From: JAOXRU01 sp965247735
GTDB taxonomy: Bacteria; Bacteroidota; Bacteroidia; Flavobacteriales; Flavobacteriaceae
Assembly (NCBI GenBank): GCA_965247735.1
Contig: CBDFHN010000002.1
Coordinates: 2,232,001-2,296,000 of the forward strand
Direction of reading: 5' to 3'
DNA length: 64,000 nucleotides
This document shows positions 26,885-34,281 of this stretch, piece after piece (within the stretch, counting starts at the first letter, position 1; each line of letters starts with the position of its first letter). Position numbers and translations under genes: made by a program. The notes beneath the pieces were generated by a model. The model saw nothing but the letters and a program-made list of their open reading frames with translations, made no database searches and was not told the origin of the DNA.

Positions 26885-27346
26885 CTAAATATAATATTCA
26901 GAACTATTTTTAATTTCTTTTAACACAAAGGTACTATTCAACATTCCTACATTTTCTAATATAGAAAGCTTGAAACGAACAAAATCATGATATTCATCTA
27001 AACTTTTTAAATGTATTTTAAGCAAAAAGTCTACTTCACCTGCCATATGATAACACTCTTGCACCTCTTCCATTTCTTTTATTTGATCCATAAACCGATC
27101 TATAAACGATTCTCCATGATGACGCATAGAGACCTGACATATTGCCGTTACGGGAAGGTTTATAAGTTTTTTATCTAAAATGGCTACATATTTTTTTATA
27201 AACCCATGCTTTTCTAACCTTTTGATACGCTCATACACAGGAGACGTTGTTAGATTTAATATATGTGCTATCTCCTTTGCTGTTTTTTTGGCATCGGTTT
27301 GAAGAACCCTCAATATCGTTCTATCTATTTCGTCTAATCTTTCCAT
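26885..27346 (-). CDS. Lrp/AsnC-family regulator, probably of threonine dehydrogenase
   Basis: 153 aa. N-terminal HTH (DEIDRTILRVLQTDAKKTAK, then SPVYERIKRLEKHGFIKKY) and a C-terminal RAM/ligand domain ending AGEVDFLLKIHLKSLDEYHDF. It is divergent from the tdh gene, in the position where Lrp-type regulators control threonine/amino-acid dehydrogenases. The effector is probably an amino acid. Confidence 0.92.
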   Translation of the reverse strand: MERLDEIDRTILRVLQTDAKKTAKEIAHILNLTTSPVYERIKRLEKHGFIKKYVAILDKKLINLPVTAICQVSMRHHGESFIDRFMDQIKEMEEVQECYHMAGEVDFLLKIHLKSLDEYHDFVRFKLSILENVGMLNSTFVLKEIKNSSEYYI

Positions 27347-27475
27347 TTTTCCACAAAAATTACGTTTTCACCTACAAAGATTACTTTTATTTGGATAATT
27401 TCACTTATAAAACATCTAAATACAATAAAATACACTTAATAATAGATAAAAGCCAGACAATAACCCTGTTTAACT

Positions 27476-27483
27476 TATCTTTG
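27476..27483 (+). promoter_or_regulatory. -7 promoter box of tdh
   Basis: TATCTTTG matches TAnnTTTG exactly and sits 39 bases before the tdh ATG at 27523. It also supports that start over the much longer upstream frame. No clear -33 TTG was seen. Confidence 0.45.
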
Positions 27484-27522
27484 TCTACTGTTTTTTTAGT
27501 TAAACCACTAATTACAAAAATT

Positions 27523-28470
27523 ATGAACACTCCATCAATTTTAATCATCGGAGCAAATGGGCAACTTGGTTCTGTACTTACCAAAAAGTTACAGGAACAA
27601 CACGGAAAAGATGCGGTAATTGCTTCCGACTTAAGAGACAATCCCAATTTTGATGGTACCTTCGAGATTTTGGACGCCACTGACTATGAAACTATAACTA
27701 CAATTGTTTCAAAATATAATATTACTCAAATTTATCACTTAGCGGCTATACTTTCAGCAAAAGGGGAACAAAACCCTTTACAAACTTGGGATATCAATAT
27801 GAAAACCTTGTTTAATGTATTGGAAGCTGCACGTCATTACAATATAGAAAAAGTATTTTTCCCAAGTTCTATTGCAGTTTTTGGAAACGAAGCACCACTA
27901 GAAAATACTCCTCAGCATGCTTTTTTAAATCCTGCAACCGTTTACGGAATAAGTAAAGCTGCTGGAGAAAACTGGGGACAGTACTATTTTACCAAATATG
28001 GTGTTGACGTTAGATCTTTAAGATACCCAGGAGTTATTGGTTATCAATCTTTACCTGGAGGAGGAACAACAGACTATGCTGTTGATATTTACCATAAAGC
28101 AGTAAAAGGAGAGGATTTCGAGTGTTTTTTAGCTAAAAACACAAAATTACCCATGATTTTTATGGAAGATGCTATCAATGCTACAATAGCTCTAATGGAT
28201 GCTCCTTCAGAAAATATAAAAACACGGACTTCTTACAATTTAGCAAGCATGAGTTTTTCTCCTGTTGAAATTGCTGAAAGTATTAAGCATATATTTCCTG
28301 ATTTTAAAATTTCTTATAATCCAGACTTTAGACAAAATATTGCAGAAGGATGGCCAAAAAGTATTGATGATAGTGCTGCAAGAAATGATTGGGGATGGTC
28401 TCCAAAGTACAATCTGCAAAGTATGACAGCTATTATGATAGAAAAACTAAGTCCTAAATCTGTTATTTAA
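27523..28470 (+). CDS. tdh: L-threonine 3-dehydrogenase (SDR/epimerase-type)
   Basis: 315 aa from the ATG at 27523 (MNTPSILIIGANGQLGSVL). The frame stays open upstream to 27247, but that part overlaps the lrp gene and lacks coding character. Extended SDR with GANGQLG, HLAAILSAKGEQNP, FPSSIAVFG, YGISKAAGE (catalytic Tyr-x-x-x-Lys), YPGVIGYQSLPGGGTTDYA and LPMIFMEDA, the pattern of GalE-like L-threonine dehydrogenases known from Flavobacterium. It oxidises L-threonine to 2-amino-3-ketobutyrate with NAD+. No kbl gene is in the window. Confidence 0.92.
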   Translation: MNTPSILIIGANGQLGSVLTKKLQEQHGKDAVIASDLRDNPNFDGTFEILDATDYETITTIVSKYNITQIYHLAAILSAKGEQNPLQTWDINMKTLFNVLEAARHYNIEKVFFPSSIAVFGNEAPLENTPQHAFLNPATVYGISKAAGENWGQYYFTKYGVDVRSLRYPGVIGYQSLPGGGTTDYAVDIYHKAVKGEDFECFLAKNTKLPMIFMEDAINATIALMDAPSENIKTRTSYNLASMSFSPVEIAESIKHIFPDFKISYNPDFRQNIAEGWPKSIDDSAARNDWGWSPKYNLQSMTAIMIEKLSPKSVI

Positions 28471-28501
28471 AAATAAATTAAACCTTGATTTAATAGCCAT
28501 T

Positions 28502-28546
28502 TCCTGATTTCAATTTTGTTATAAAAATTGATTTCAGGATTTTTTG
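28502..28546 (+). terminator. Terminator after tdh
   Basis: TCCTGATTTCAATTTT and AAAATTGATTTCAGGA pair in 14 of 16 positions around a short loop, followed by TTTTTTG. Confidence 0.8.
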
Positions 28547-28566
28547 TTTTAAGAAAAAATCTAACA

Positions 28567-29106
28567 CTAAGTATTTGATGGTACTTTACCAATACTTCCT
28601 TTATAAAAAGACTTCATAACTCCGATATCAGAATCAAAATCATCTGACACCATAAAAGGCGGTGCTATTTTTACCGTTTTTGTTGCATAATCAAAAGCCA
28701 CCATAACTATGGGAACATTTGCTGTTTTGGCAATATAGTAAAAACCTGTTCTCCACTTTTCCACTTTTTTTCTTGTGCCCTCAGGTGACATCGCCAACCT
28801 AAAGACACTCTTGTCTTTAAAAATTTCAGCAATAGCCTCAACTTTATTCTGTCCAGAAGTTCTATCAATAGCCGCTCCTCCCATCCATCTAAAATAAGTC
28901 CCAAACGGAAAAATAAACAATTCTTTTTTTGCAATAAAATGCAATTTAGATTTCATTACACCTCGTACAAAAACACCCAAATAAAAATCGTGCCAGCTGG
29001 TATGTGGTACTACAGCAATCACACATTTTTTTGTGCTTTCTTCTATTTCCCCTTCCAATTTCCATCCCATTAATTGGAAATAAATAAACTTGTAAAACCA
29101 CTTCAT
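28567..29106 (-). CDS. PlsC-like 1-acyl-glycerol-3-phosphate acyltransferase family protein
   Basis: 179 aa. Acyltransferase motif I VPHTSWHDFYLG (H-x4-D), a hydrophobic/basic FPFGTYFRWMGGAAIDR (motif II-like) and motif III MSPEGTRKK are all present, in the spacing of short PlsC-like acyltransferases of Bacteroidetes. Probably membrane associated through its N-terminus. The acyl acceptor is not known. It is convergent with tdh across the terminator. Confidence 0.88.
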   Translation of the reverse strand: MKWFYKFIYFQLMGWKLEGEIEESTKKCVIAVVPHTSWHDFYLGVFVRGVMKSKLHFIAKKELFIFPFGTYFRWMGGAAIDRTSGQNKVEAIAEIFKDKSVFRLAMSPEGTRKKVEKWRTGFYYIAKTANVPIVMVAFDYATKTVKIAPPFMVSDDFDSDIGVMKSFYKGSIGKVPSNT

Positions 29107-29339
29107 GTCTCATTCCTTATTAGAGTGCAAATATCAGAAAAACTAATGGCAAGCACTATATCTTATTTTTTTTGATTCTAGAATCTAATTTCTAACATGA
29201 CAAATGTTACTATTATAGTCTGTGTCTAAATTTTAAATAAAATGTATTAGCCATAAGAAAAGGAGTCATAAGATTTGAAATGGTCCATTTTTAAAAGGTA
29301 AAATTATAAGTGATTCTGGAATTTATTATATAACTAAAG

Positions 29340-29584
29340 TTTTGGAAAAAAGCAAAATCATTATCAACTGAGGAAAGAGAAAAAGCTATTGAGAAAGCAG
29401 GATATAAATTTCCAATGAAAATGTTTTTCATTTAGCTGCCCTATATCTTATGACGTTTCATTTGATGATATTTCTCCCTATGAAAATTCAGAAGATTATC
29501 AAGACATTGAAAGCGAAGAAGAAATGCATGGGGTTTTGCGATGATCTAATGGCGTTGGATAAAAATGAAGCTATAACGTATTAA
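29340..29584 (+). pseudogene. Decayed gene fragment with several frameshifts
   Basis: Coding-like stretches occur in different plus frames. First KSLSTEEREKAIEKAGYKFP, ended by a stop. Then SYDVSFDDISPYENSEDYQD, running to EEEMHGVLR. Then GFCDDLMALDKNEAITY and a stop. Together they look like one small acidic protein broken by at least two indels. No family was recognised; small acidic proteins are common as immunity factors. It occupies most of the 493-base gap 29107-29599, where I see nothing else. Confidence 0.35.
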
Positions 29585-29599
29585 TTAACTGTAGTATCT

Positions 29600-29833
29600 C
29601 TAACCAAAAAAATAAGAATAAAGACCGAATAGCGTAAATATTAATCCTAAAATAAAAGATAAAACCTTCCAAACTTGTTTTGAAAGGTAAAAAAACATAT
29701 AAGTTTTCTCGAACCAATCTACATCACGTATCTCCCTTAATTTTGATTTTAATTTTGATCCTAAATTCGGTGTTGGTTTATTTTTAGCAGTTTTTGAGCC
29801 ATAAGACCCATCTGGGTTTTTTTTTAATTCCAT
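29600..29833 (-). CDS. Small membrane protein of unknown function
   Basis: 77 aa. A polar N-terminus (MELKKNPDGSYGSKTAKNK) is followed by a basic region and one strong membrane helix near residues 52-75 ending YSYFFG. I do not recognise the family. It belongs to a series of tiny minus-strand genes in the 29.6-32.7 kb island. Confidence 0.6.
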   Translation of the reverse strand: MELKKNPDGSYGSKTAKNKPTPNLGSKLKSKLREIRDVDWFEKTYMFFYLSKQVWKVLSFILGLIFTLFGLYSYFFG

Positions 29834-29927
29834 AAGGAAAAATATTACATCATAAAAAGTTGTTTCAATTTACAGCTTAAAGATAAATAAAAAAATAAAC
29901 ACTTAAAAAAGCGACTAATTATCGTCT

Positions 29928-30062
29928 TTACGTTTTTTTAGAATAATCTGGGAAAAAGTCCTTGGTTTTAAGCCAACGATCATTTGGATGTTTTATATAT
30001 CTGGCAAAAGAAACAATTACATATAAAATTAATGCAACAGAAATAATTAATACTCCAATCAT
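29928..30062 (-). CDS. Possible 44-aa membrane protein
   Basis: An ATG at 30062 opens 44 codons: one membrane helix (MIGVLIISVALILYVIVSF) followed by a basic, aromatic tail (KHPNDRWLKTKDFFPDYS). The frame ends after a run of seven A; one base fewer would extend it by four residues (to RKDDN). Single-helix proteins like this are plausible but hard to prove. Family unknown. Confidence 0.4.
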   Translation of the reverse strand: MIGVLIISVALILYVIVSFARYIKHPNDRWLKTKDFFPDYSKKT

Positions 30063-30166
30063 AACTCAAAAATAAGAAAAACAGTATTTACATAAATAAT
30101 AGTAGTTATAGGACTACGCAAGACAAAAACGATATGAGAGAGACAAAACAAATGCTCTTGTAGTAA

Positions 30167-30280
30167 TCCAAGTTGAATGATTCACGGTGGATTAGCGGGA
30201 GAAAAAGAAATCGTAGTAAAAATCTAGACAGACAAGACGGTCTAAATCAATGCTTGGATTGTGGAGCAAGAAACTATTAA
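30167..30280 (+). pseudogene. Remnant resembling the end of an RHS repeat core
   Basis: An open stretch without a start ends DGLNQCLDCGARNY followed by a stop. The conserved junction of Bacteroidetes RHS/polymorphic toxins usually reads (D/E)xGLNxYDYGARNYD before the toxin tip. The match of about 12 residues is short, and the rest of the core is absent, so this is at most a relic. It fits the Imm17-like gene and the broken small genes nearby. Confidence 0.4.
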
Positions 30281-30311
30281 CAGTAAATAAAGAAATATGG
30301 ACACAAAAGAG

Positions 30312-30338
30312 TAAAAAAAAGCGAACCGAAGTCCGCTT
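30312..30338 (-). terminator. Terminator of the 56-aa peptide gene
   Basis: On the minus strand AAGCGGAC, the tetraloop TTCG and GTTCGCTT form a stem with one wobble, followed by eight T. It lies 13 bases past the peptide stop codon, so this small gene has its own terminator. Confidence 0.85.
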
Positions 30339-30350
30339 ATTAATAAATTA

Positions 30351-30521
30351 TCAACAAGGGTCAACGTATATATGGTCGCAAATATTAACACAAGTTTCAT
30401 TACATGCCTCATAATGCCAACATCTATACTCAGTTACGTTACAATCAAGAACCCCTCCATTAATAGAACGTTGTTGTTCCTTGTTTAAAACTGTTCCTAA
30501 GGTTAATAAGTTTTTTATCAT
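30351..30521 (-). CDS. GG-leader, six-cysteine peptide precursor (56 aa)
   Basis: The ATG at 30521 gives MIKNLLTLGTVLNKEQQRS followed by INGG (residues 20-23) and a 33-residue core with Cys27, 34, 40, 44, 48 and 56, ending in Cys. The leader has the LxxLG.VL.K.EQ.SI.GG pattern of Bacteroidetes natural-product/bacteriocin-like precursors, cleaved after GG by a C39-peptidase transporter in known systems. The core is acidic and aromatic; six Cys would allow three disulfides or thioether rings. A dedicated terminator follows. No maturation enzyme or exporter is in the window. Confidence 0.72.
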   Translation of the reverse strand: MIKNLLTLGTVLNKEQQRSINGGVLDCNVTEYRCWHYEACNETCVNICDHIYVDPC

Positions 30522-30630
30522 AATACAAAAATTTAAGATTAATATATACGAAAGATAACGTATTAATCCTCTATATGTGTTAAGAAATACTAAAAGTCTC
30601 TTTTTTAAGAAGTATAACTGGAATGATTTA

Positions 30631-30823
30631 ATGAAAATGAATAATAATGATTACGGTTGTGTTGATGAATTTATGGCAAGCGATAAATACAAAAAACTAC
30701 CCAATAACAGCAGGAATGGGAGAAAAAGCTAGAACAGTTATATATGCAATTTCAGAAGTTCACAATGAACATGGAAAAGAATTTGAATTCTCTGACTCGG
30801 AAGAAAAATCATTCAAAAATTAA
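30631..30823 (+). pseudogene. Frameshifted small gene (about 64 codons)
   Basis: The frame from the ATG at 30631 (MKMNNNDYGCVDEFMASDKY, then KKLP) stops at 30732. Skipping one base after CTACCC continues ITAGMGEKARTVIYAISEVH and on to EEKSFKN with a stop at 30823. The two halves join into one acidic protein, suggesting a single inserted base. Family unknown; the size and acidity would suit an immunity protein. Confidence 0.4.
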
Positions 30824-30866
30824 CATTCACACTTTAAAACGACGCAAATGAGATGAAAGAAAATCA

Positions 30867-30894
30867 GAAAAAAATGGCGATGAATTATCGCCAT
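30867..30894 (-). terminator. Terminator of the 73-aa peptide gene
   Basis: On the minus strand ATGGCGAT (30894-30887) and ATCGCCAT (30881-30874) form a perfect 8-bp stem with a 5-nt loop, followed by seven T, 14 bases past the peptide stop. Confidence 0.85.
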
Positions 30895-30907
30895 TCAAAA
30901 AAAAATA

Positions 30908-31129
30908 TTAGTATGGAGTACAAATTCCATACCAGCATTTTGTTCTAACCCCGTATACTTGATTACTACATTCAGAAGTTTGTGAACAGGGGCATCCGAT
31001 AGGTAGGTTTCCCATCTCCGCAGGGCCACAATCTTCATCATTAACTATTGGTCCACCTCCATTGATTGATTTCTGTGTTCTTTTGGTTAGTTTTTGAACA
31101 CCTTTTAAGTTTAAAAGACTTTTTAACAT
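30908..31129 (-). CDS. GG-leader, six-cysteine peptide precursor (73 aa)
   Basis: The leader MLKSLLNLKGVQKLTKRTQ, then KSINGG (residues 20-25), is clearly related to that of the 56-aa peptide at 30351. The 48-residue core has Cys34, 46, 48, 54, 65 and 70 in the pattern C-x11-CPC-x5-C-x10-C-x4-C, ending TPY. This spacing resembles small disulfide-rich secreted domains more than lanthipeptides. The gene is monocistronic with its own terminator. Processing after GG and export by a PCAT-type transporter is expected from the leader family; no such transporter is in the window. Confidence 0.78.
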   Translation of the reverse strand: MLKSLLNLKGVQKLTKRTQKSINGGGPIVNDEDCGPAEMGNLPIGCPCSQTSECSNQVYGVRTKCWYGICTPY

Positions 31130-31265
31130 CGTTATAAATTATAATTAATAATATCTAAATATAGATAAAATATAATGGATAGGAAATAAATTGCTTTATA
31201 GCCTAACGTTTATAAACTAAATAACGCAGTAAAAATGACAGACATGGAACTAGAAAAAAACAGGA

Positions 31266-31442
31266 ATGATAGTGGATAAAACAGCATACGAAGAACTTAA
31301 AATAAATAAAGGAACTAAGCCCGAGGGTATAATATTCTTCATATTTCAAAGCGGATATATTCAAGGAATAGAAAATGCTAAAACACAAAGAAGCCAAGAG
31401 TTTAAAACTTTGATTAATAATACGGAGACATCAAATCTGTAG
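31266..31442 (+). CDS. Possible 58-aa protein of unknown function
   Basis: The ATG at 31266 opens MIVDKTAYEELKINKGTKPE, then GIIFFIFQSGYIQGIENAKT, ending TSNL. The mix of charged and hydrophobic residues is coding-like, but no family was recognised. It lies among broken genes of the island, just before another interrupted frame on the same strand, and may itself be a fragment of a longer gene. Confidence 0.35.
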   Translation: MIVDKTAYEELKINKGTKPEGIIFFIFQSGYIQGIENAKTQRSQEFKTLINNTETSNL

Positions 31443-31444
31443 CT

Positions 31445-31606
31445 ATGAGAATATACGATAGTGTAGATAGTAAAAATTGGTGGAGATTATTTTAATGGAT
31501 AAATGATAACTGCCCCAAATATGTTTCAAAACCACCAAATGAGCATTCAGAATTAATTGATCGAATGTATTTATTCGAACAATTATTAATCCAGCAGTTA
31601 AAATAG
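31445..31606 (+). pseudogene. Small gene interrupted by an in-frame stop
   Basis: From the ATG at 31445 the frame reads MRIYDSVDSKNWWRLF, then TAA (31493-31495), and continues in the same frame as WINDNCPKYVSKPPNEHSEL and on to LLIQQLK with TAG at 31604. The downstream half has normal composition, so the TAA looks like a nonsense mutation in a 53-residue protein or fragment. It begins 3 bases after the preceding small frame. Family unknown. Confidence 0.35.
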
Positions 31607-31620
31607 TATGGAATCAAGAC

Positions 31621-31845
31621 TCACTTTTTCTTAAGCAGATACCTTAGCGCTATAATGCTTATTGTAAAGGATAGTACTCCTATGGCTATTAATCACGGTG
31701 TAACCCTAAGATCAGAAGCATTACTAGCCGGATTTCCGCCTCCAAATGACATACCGTCTAGAAATTCATTTAGAAAAGCTAGGAAAAATGAAATGCCAGC
31801 AATAGCAAAGAGAAAAAGAAAACTAATAATTTTTAGAATTTTCAT
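31621..31845 (-). pseudogene. Two-helix membrane protein gene with an internal TGA
   Basis: The minus frame from the ATG at 31845 gives a membrane helix (MKILKIISFLFLFAIAGISF), then a glycine-rich loop (DGMSFGGGNPASNASDLRVT P). TGA follows at codon 51 (31695-31693), after which the same frame continues LIAIGVLSFTISIIALRYLL and KKK, with a stop at 31623. TGG (Trp) mutated to TGA would explain it. The intact product would be 74 residues with two helices, a size typical of small immunity proteins. The opposite-strand frame at 31655-31858 is its shadow. Confidence 0.5.
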
Positions 31846-32007
31846 TTACCAAATATAAAAGTAATGAAACCCTGAACACTTAATAATTGACATGCGTAAA
31901 GGATTAATTTATAACAATAGAGATAGGGAACTAATTTTTAGCCCTAGTTGTGTGTCTTGGAATTGGTAAAAAGAAGAAATGAATAACAAAATTAAAGCAT
32001 GGAATAA

Positions 32008-32205
32008 TTAATTAACCCCGAAATTATAATATATATGAGCAGCCATAGCAAAAAAAAGTAATCCTATTATAAATTGAAAGATCCGTTCGAATTTTCTACC
32101 TATGAGTTTAACAACAAGTTTCCTAGAAAAAAAGCCCCAATTAAACAAACCTTCAATTAGTAAAGCAACACCAATTATTACACAAAAAATGATTTGGTAC
32201 CTCAT
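32008..32205 (-). CDS. Imm17-like small membrane protein
   Basis: 65 aa: two membrane helices (about 4-24 and 44-62) flanking LFNWGFFSRKLVVKLIGRKF and ERIF. Immunity protein 17 family members have two helices with a W-containing turn and a GRK-x-x-R motif before the second helix, which this matches by eye. Imm17 proteins accompany polymorphic toxins, and here the locus also has an RHS-like relic, but no intact toxin gene is present. It may be an orphan immunity gene protecting against siblings. Confidence 0.55.
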   Translation of the reverse strand: MRYQIIFCVIIGVALLIEGLFNWGFFSRKLVVKLIGRKFERIFQFIIGLLFFAMAAHIYYNFGVN

Positions 32206-32238
32206 AAAGCAAAAGTAAAAAACAAAATTTAAAAAGTT

Positions 32239-32552
32239 TTATGGCTTAATTACTCCCCACTTCATAAGCTGAAATAAAAACCACAAGGAAGCAAAAATAA
32301 TTAAAAGAATATAAATCACAGATTTGGGTAATCTTGGCAGAAGCTTTTCAAACTTTTTATTAAAAAAATTCGCTAAGTCAAACAACAAAGTGATTATTAA
32401 AAATATAACTAAAGTAATACCTATTACTCTAATTCCTTTTTCAAAAGAATGATTAGTTCATAGTTTGATCTAATAAAAGAATAAAGTACATAGCATACAG
32501 AAGCACCAACTATTAACTTAAAATGTAAAGATTTATATATTTTATCAAACAT
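32239..32552 (-). pseudogene. Frameshifted membrane protein gene (about 104 codons)
   Basis: From the ATG at 32552 the frame reads MFDKIYKSLHFKLIVGASVC, then YVLYSFIRSNYEL, and soon stops. Moving one base at about 32453 continues NHSFEKGIRVIGITLVIFLI to LWFLFQLMKWGVIKP, with a stop at 32239. The joined product has three predicted membrane helices. The total length (314 bases) is one short of a multiple of three, pointing to a single lost base. No family recognised; it sits 33 bases upstream of the Imm17-like gene on the same strand. Confidence 0.5.
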
Positions 32553-32611
32553 TAATCAAAAATATGAAAAACAACAGCAGTTATGGAAGTACCAAAAACA
32601 AGAACAACCTA

Positions 32612-32716
32612 TCAACGCCTATCCCTTAGTCTTTTATACATCACAATAACGATCGCTAATGCCAAAACTGCCAAAAAAACAGATTTAAATATTTCAAAAA
32701 AACTAACAAGATCCAT
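32612..32716 (-). CDS. Possible 34-aa single-helix membrane peptide
   Basis: The ATG at 32716 gives MDLVSFFEIFKSVFLAVLAL, continuing AIVIVMYKRLRDRR: one membrane helix and a strongly basic end. It is the first of the minus-strand tiny genes (34, about 104, 65, 74 residues), all membrane proteins. Too short for certainty. Confidence 0.35.
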   Translation of the reverse strand: MDLVSFFEIFKSVFLAVLALAIVIVMYKRLRDRR

Positions 32717-33165
32717 AAATCATTCTTTTTTAAATATCAATCAGTAAACTTCTAATTATAGAGTTCAATTGAGGAACAACTAATGTTAGACTATTGATAA
32801 ATCACCTTTCAAGTAAAACTAATAAGCTTAAAACGGTAATCAAGTGTTTAACGAAAAAAGTTCCATTTTATTTCAATACAAACCACAGTCTTTTGGATCG
32901 AAGCCCTAAAAACATTTTGACTAATAGCTGATGGTTAAAGAAAAGGAAGGTGACGAAAAATACCAATAGATAATAATCATACTTTTCCTATAGAATTTCA
33001 GAATAGACAACACAGACACAACCACTTATAAAAATAGTATAATGTGCCAATTAGTTTAGAAGTATAGCCAAAGTCAATATAATTGAAAAAACTAAATATA
33101 TTTGAGATAAAAATTGAAAGTATTGTTATATTTTTCCGTCGAAAAGAATTCACAAATACAATTTT
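32717..33165. other. Intergenic region at the right edge of the island
   Basis: 449 bases before the phosphate transporter. Very A+T-rich with stops in all frames. No tRNA, repeat or clear transposon end was found. The promoter of the transporter gene must lie here, but no exact TAnnTTTG box with good spacing stood out. Confidence 0.45.
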
Positions 33166-34269
33166 ATGTTATTTATACTTTTATTTATAGCCACATGTTT
33201 TTTATCATTTAGCAATGGAGCTAATGATAACTTTAAAGGTGTTGCGACACTTTTTGGCAGCAAAACTACAACCTACAAAAACGCCATTAACTGGGCTACG
33301 ATTACAACTTTTTCTGGATCAGTAGCTGCTATTTTTCTCGCTAATGAATTGGTTAAAAACTTCTCAGGAAAAGGTCTTGTACCACCAGAATTGATAGCAC
33401 TTCCTATATTCGCCATCGCTATAGCTCTTGGGGCAGCTATTACCGTTTTTATAGCCACAAAAGTTGGGATGCCAATATCTACTACACATAGTCTTGTAGG
33501 TGCATTATTTGGTGCTGGTGTTGTAGCTGTAGGTAGCGAATTTAATTTTGCCAAGCTAGGAAACACTTTTTTAATGCCATTAATTGTAAGCCCTCTTATG
33601 GCAGCAATCCTAAGTTTTGTAGCCTATATTATCTTTAGGTTTCTTAGAAAAAAAATGGGAATCACCAAAGACTCTAATCTCAAAATACATACACCAACCA
33701 AAGTAAAACTACAAATTGTTAAAGCTGATAATATGACTGCTTCTCTAGAAGATAAAGACAGCCATGATGAAATATTATCCTATTCAGGAACACTTTTAGG
33801 TATTAACTCTCAAAAAGTATTGGATGCATTACATTTTTTAAGTGCGGGAGTCGTTAGTTTTGCGAGAGGACTTAATGATACCCCAAAAATTGTAGGTTTA
33901 CTTGTTATTATCAATAGTTTGGACATTAAATGGGGAATGATAGCTGTAGCTTTAACCATGGCTATAGGTGGACTATTAAATGCTAAAAAAGTAGGAAACA
34001 CCATGAGTAAAAAAATAACACCAATGAATTCTGGTCAAGGTTTCACAGCCAATATGGTTACTGGAATTCTCGTAACAACTGCAAGCATACATGGATTACC
34101 GGTATCTACAACTCATGTCTCTGTAGGTTCCATTTTTGGAATAGGTACTGTTACAAAAAAAGCCAATACAAAAACAATTTCTAAAATATTATTATCTTGG
34201 GTGCTTACCTTACCTATTGCGGCACTACTAAGTGCAACAGTTTTTAAACTATTAGAAATGGTTGCTTAA
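33166..34269 (+). CDS. PiT-family inorganic phosphate transporter
   Basis: 367 aa, polytopic (about ten helices). The two inverted PiT signatures are present: SFSNGANDNFKGVATLFGSK near the N-terminus and SFARGLNDTPKIVGLLVI in the second half, with STTHSLVGALFGAGVV and VSTTHVSVGSIFGIG matching each other. It imports phosphate with H+ or Na+. It starts a four-gene + strand run with the desaturase gene 12 bases downstream. Confidence 0.92.
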   Translation: MLFILLFIATCFLSFSNGANDNFKGVATLFGSKTTTYKNAINWATITTFSGSVAAIFLANELVKNFSGKGLVPPELIALPIFAIAIALGAAITVFIATKVGMPISTTHSLVGALFGAGVVAVGSEFNFAKLGNTFLMPLIVSPLMAAILSFVAYIIFRFLRKKMGITKDSNLKIHTPTKVKLQIVKADNMTASLEDKDSHDEILSYSGTLLGINSQKVLDALHFLSAGVVSFARGLNDTPKIVGLLVIINSLDIKWGMIAVALTMAIGGLLNAKKVGNTMSKKITPMNSGQGFTANMVTGILVTTASIHGLPVSTTHVSVGSIFGIGTVTKKANTKTISKILLSWVLTLPIAALLSATVFKLLEMVA

Positions 34270-34281
34270 AAAATAATACTA

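Noticed and set aside
27247..27522. N-terminal extension of the threonine dehydrogenase frame
   Set aside because: It overlaps the lrp gene and its promoter and has no conserved residues; the GANGQLG fold starts at 27523.
31655..31858. 67-codon + strand frame in the island
   Set aside because: It is the antisense of the two-helix gene with the TGA; the minus frame has coherent membrane helices, the plus frame does not.
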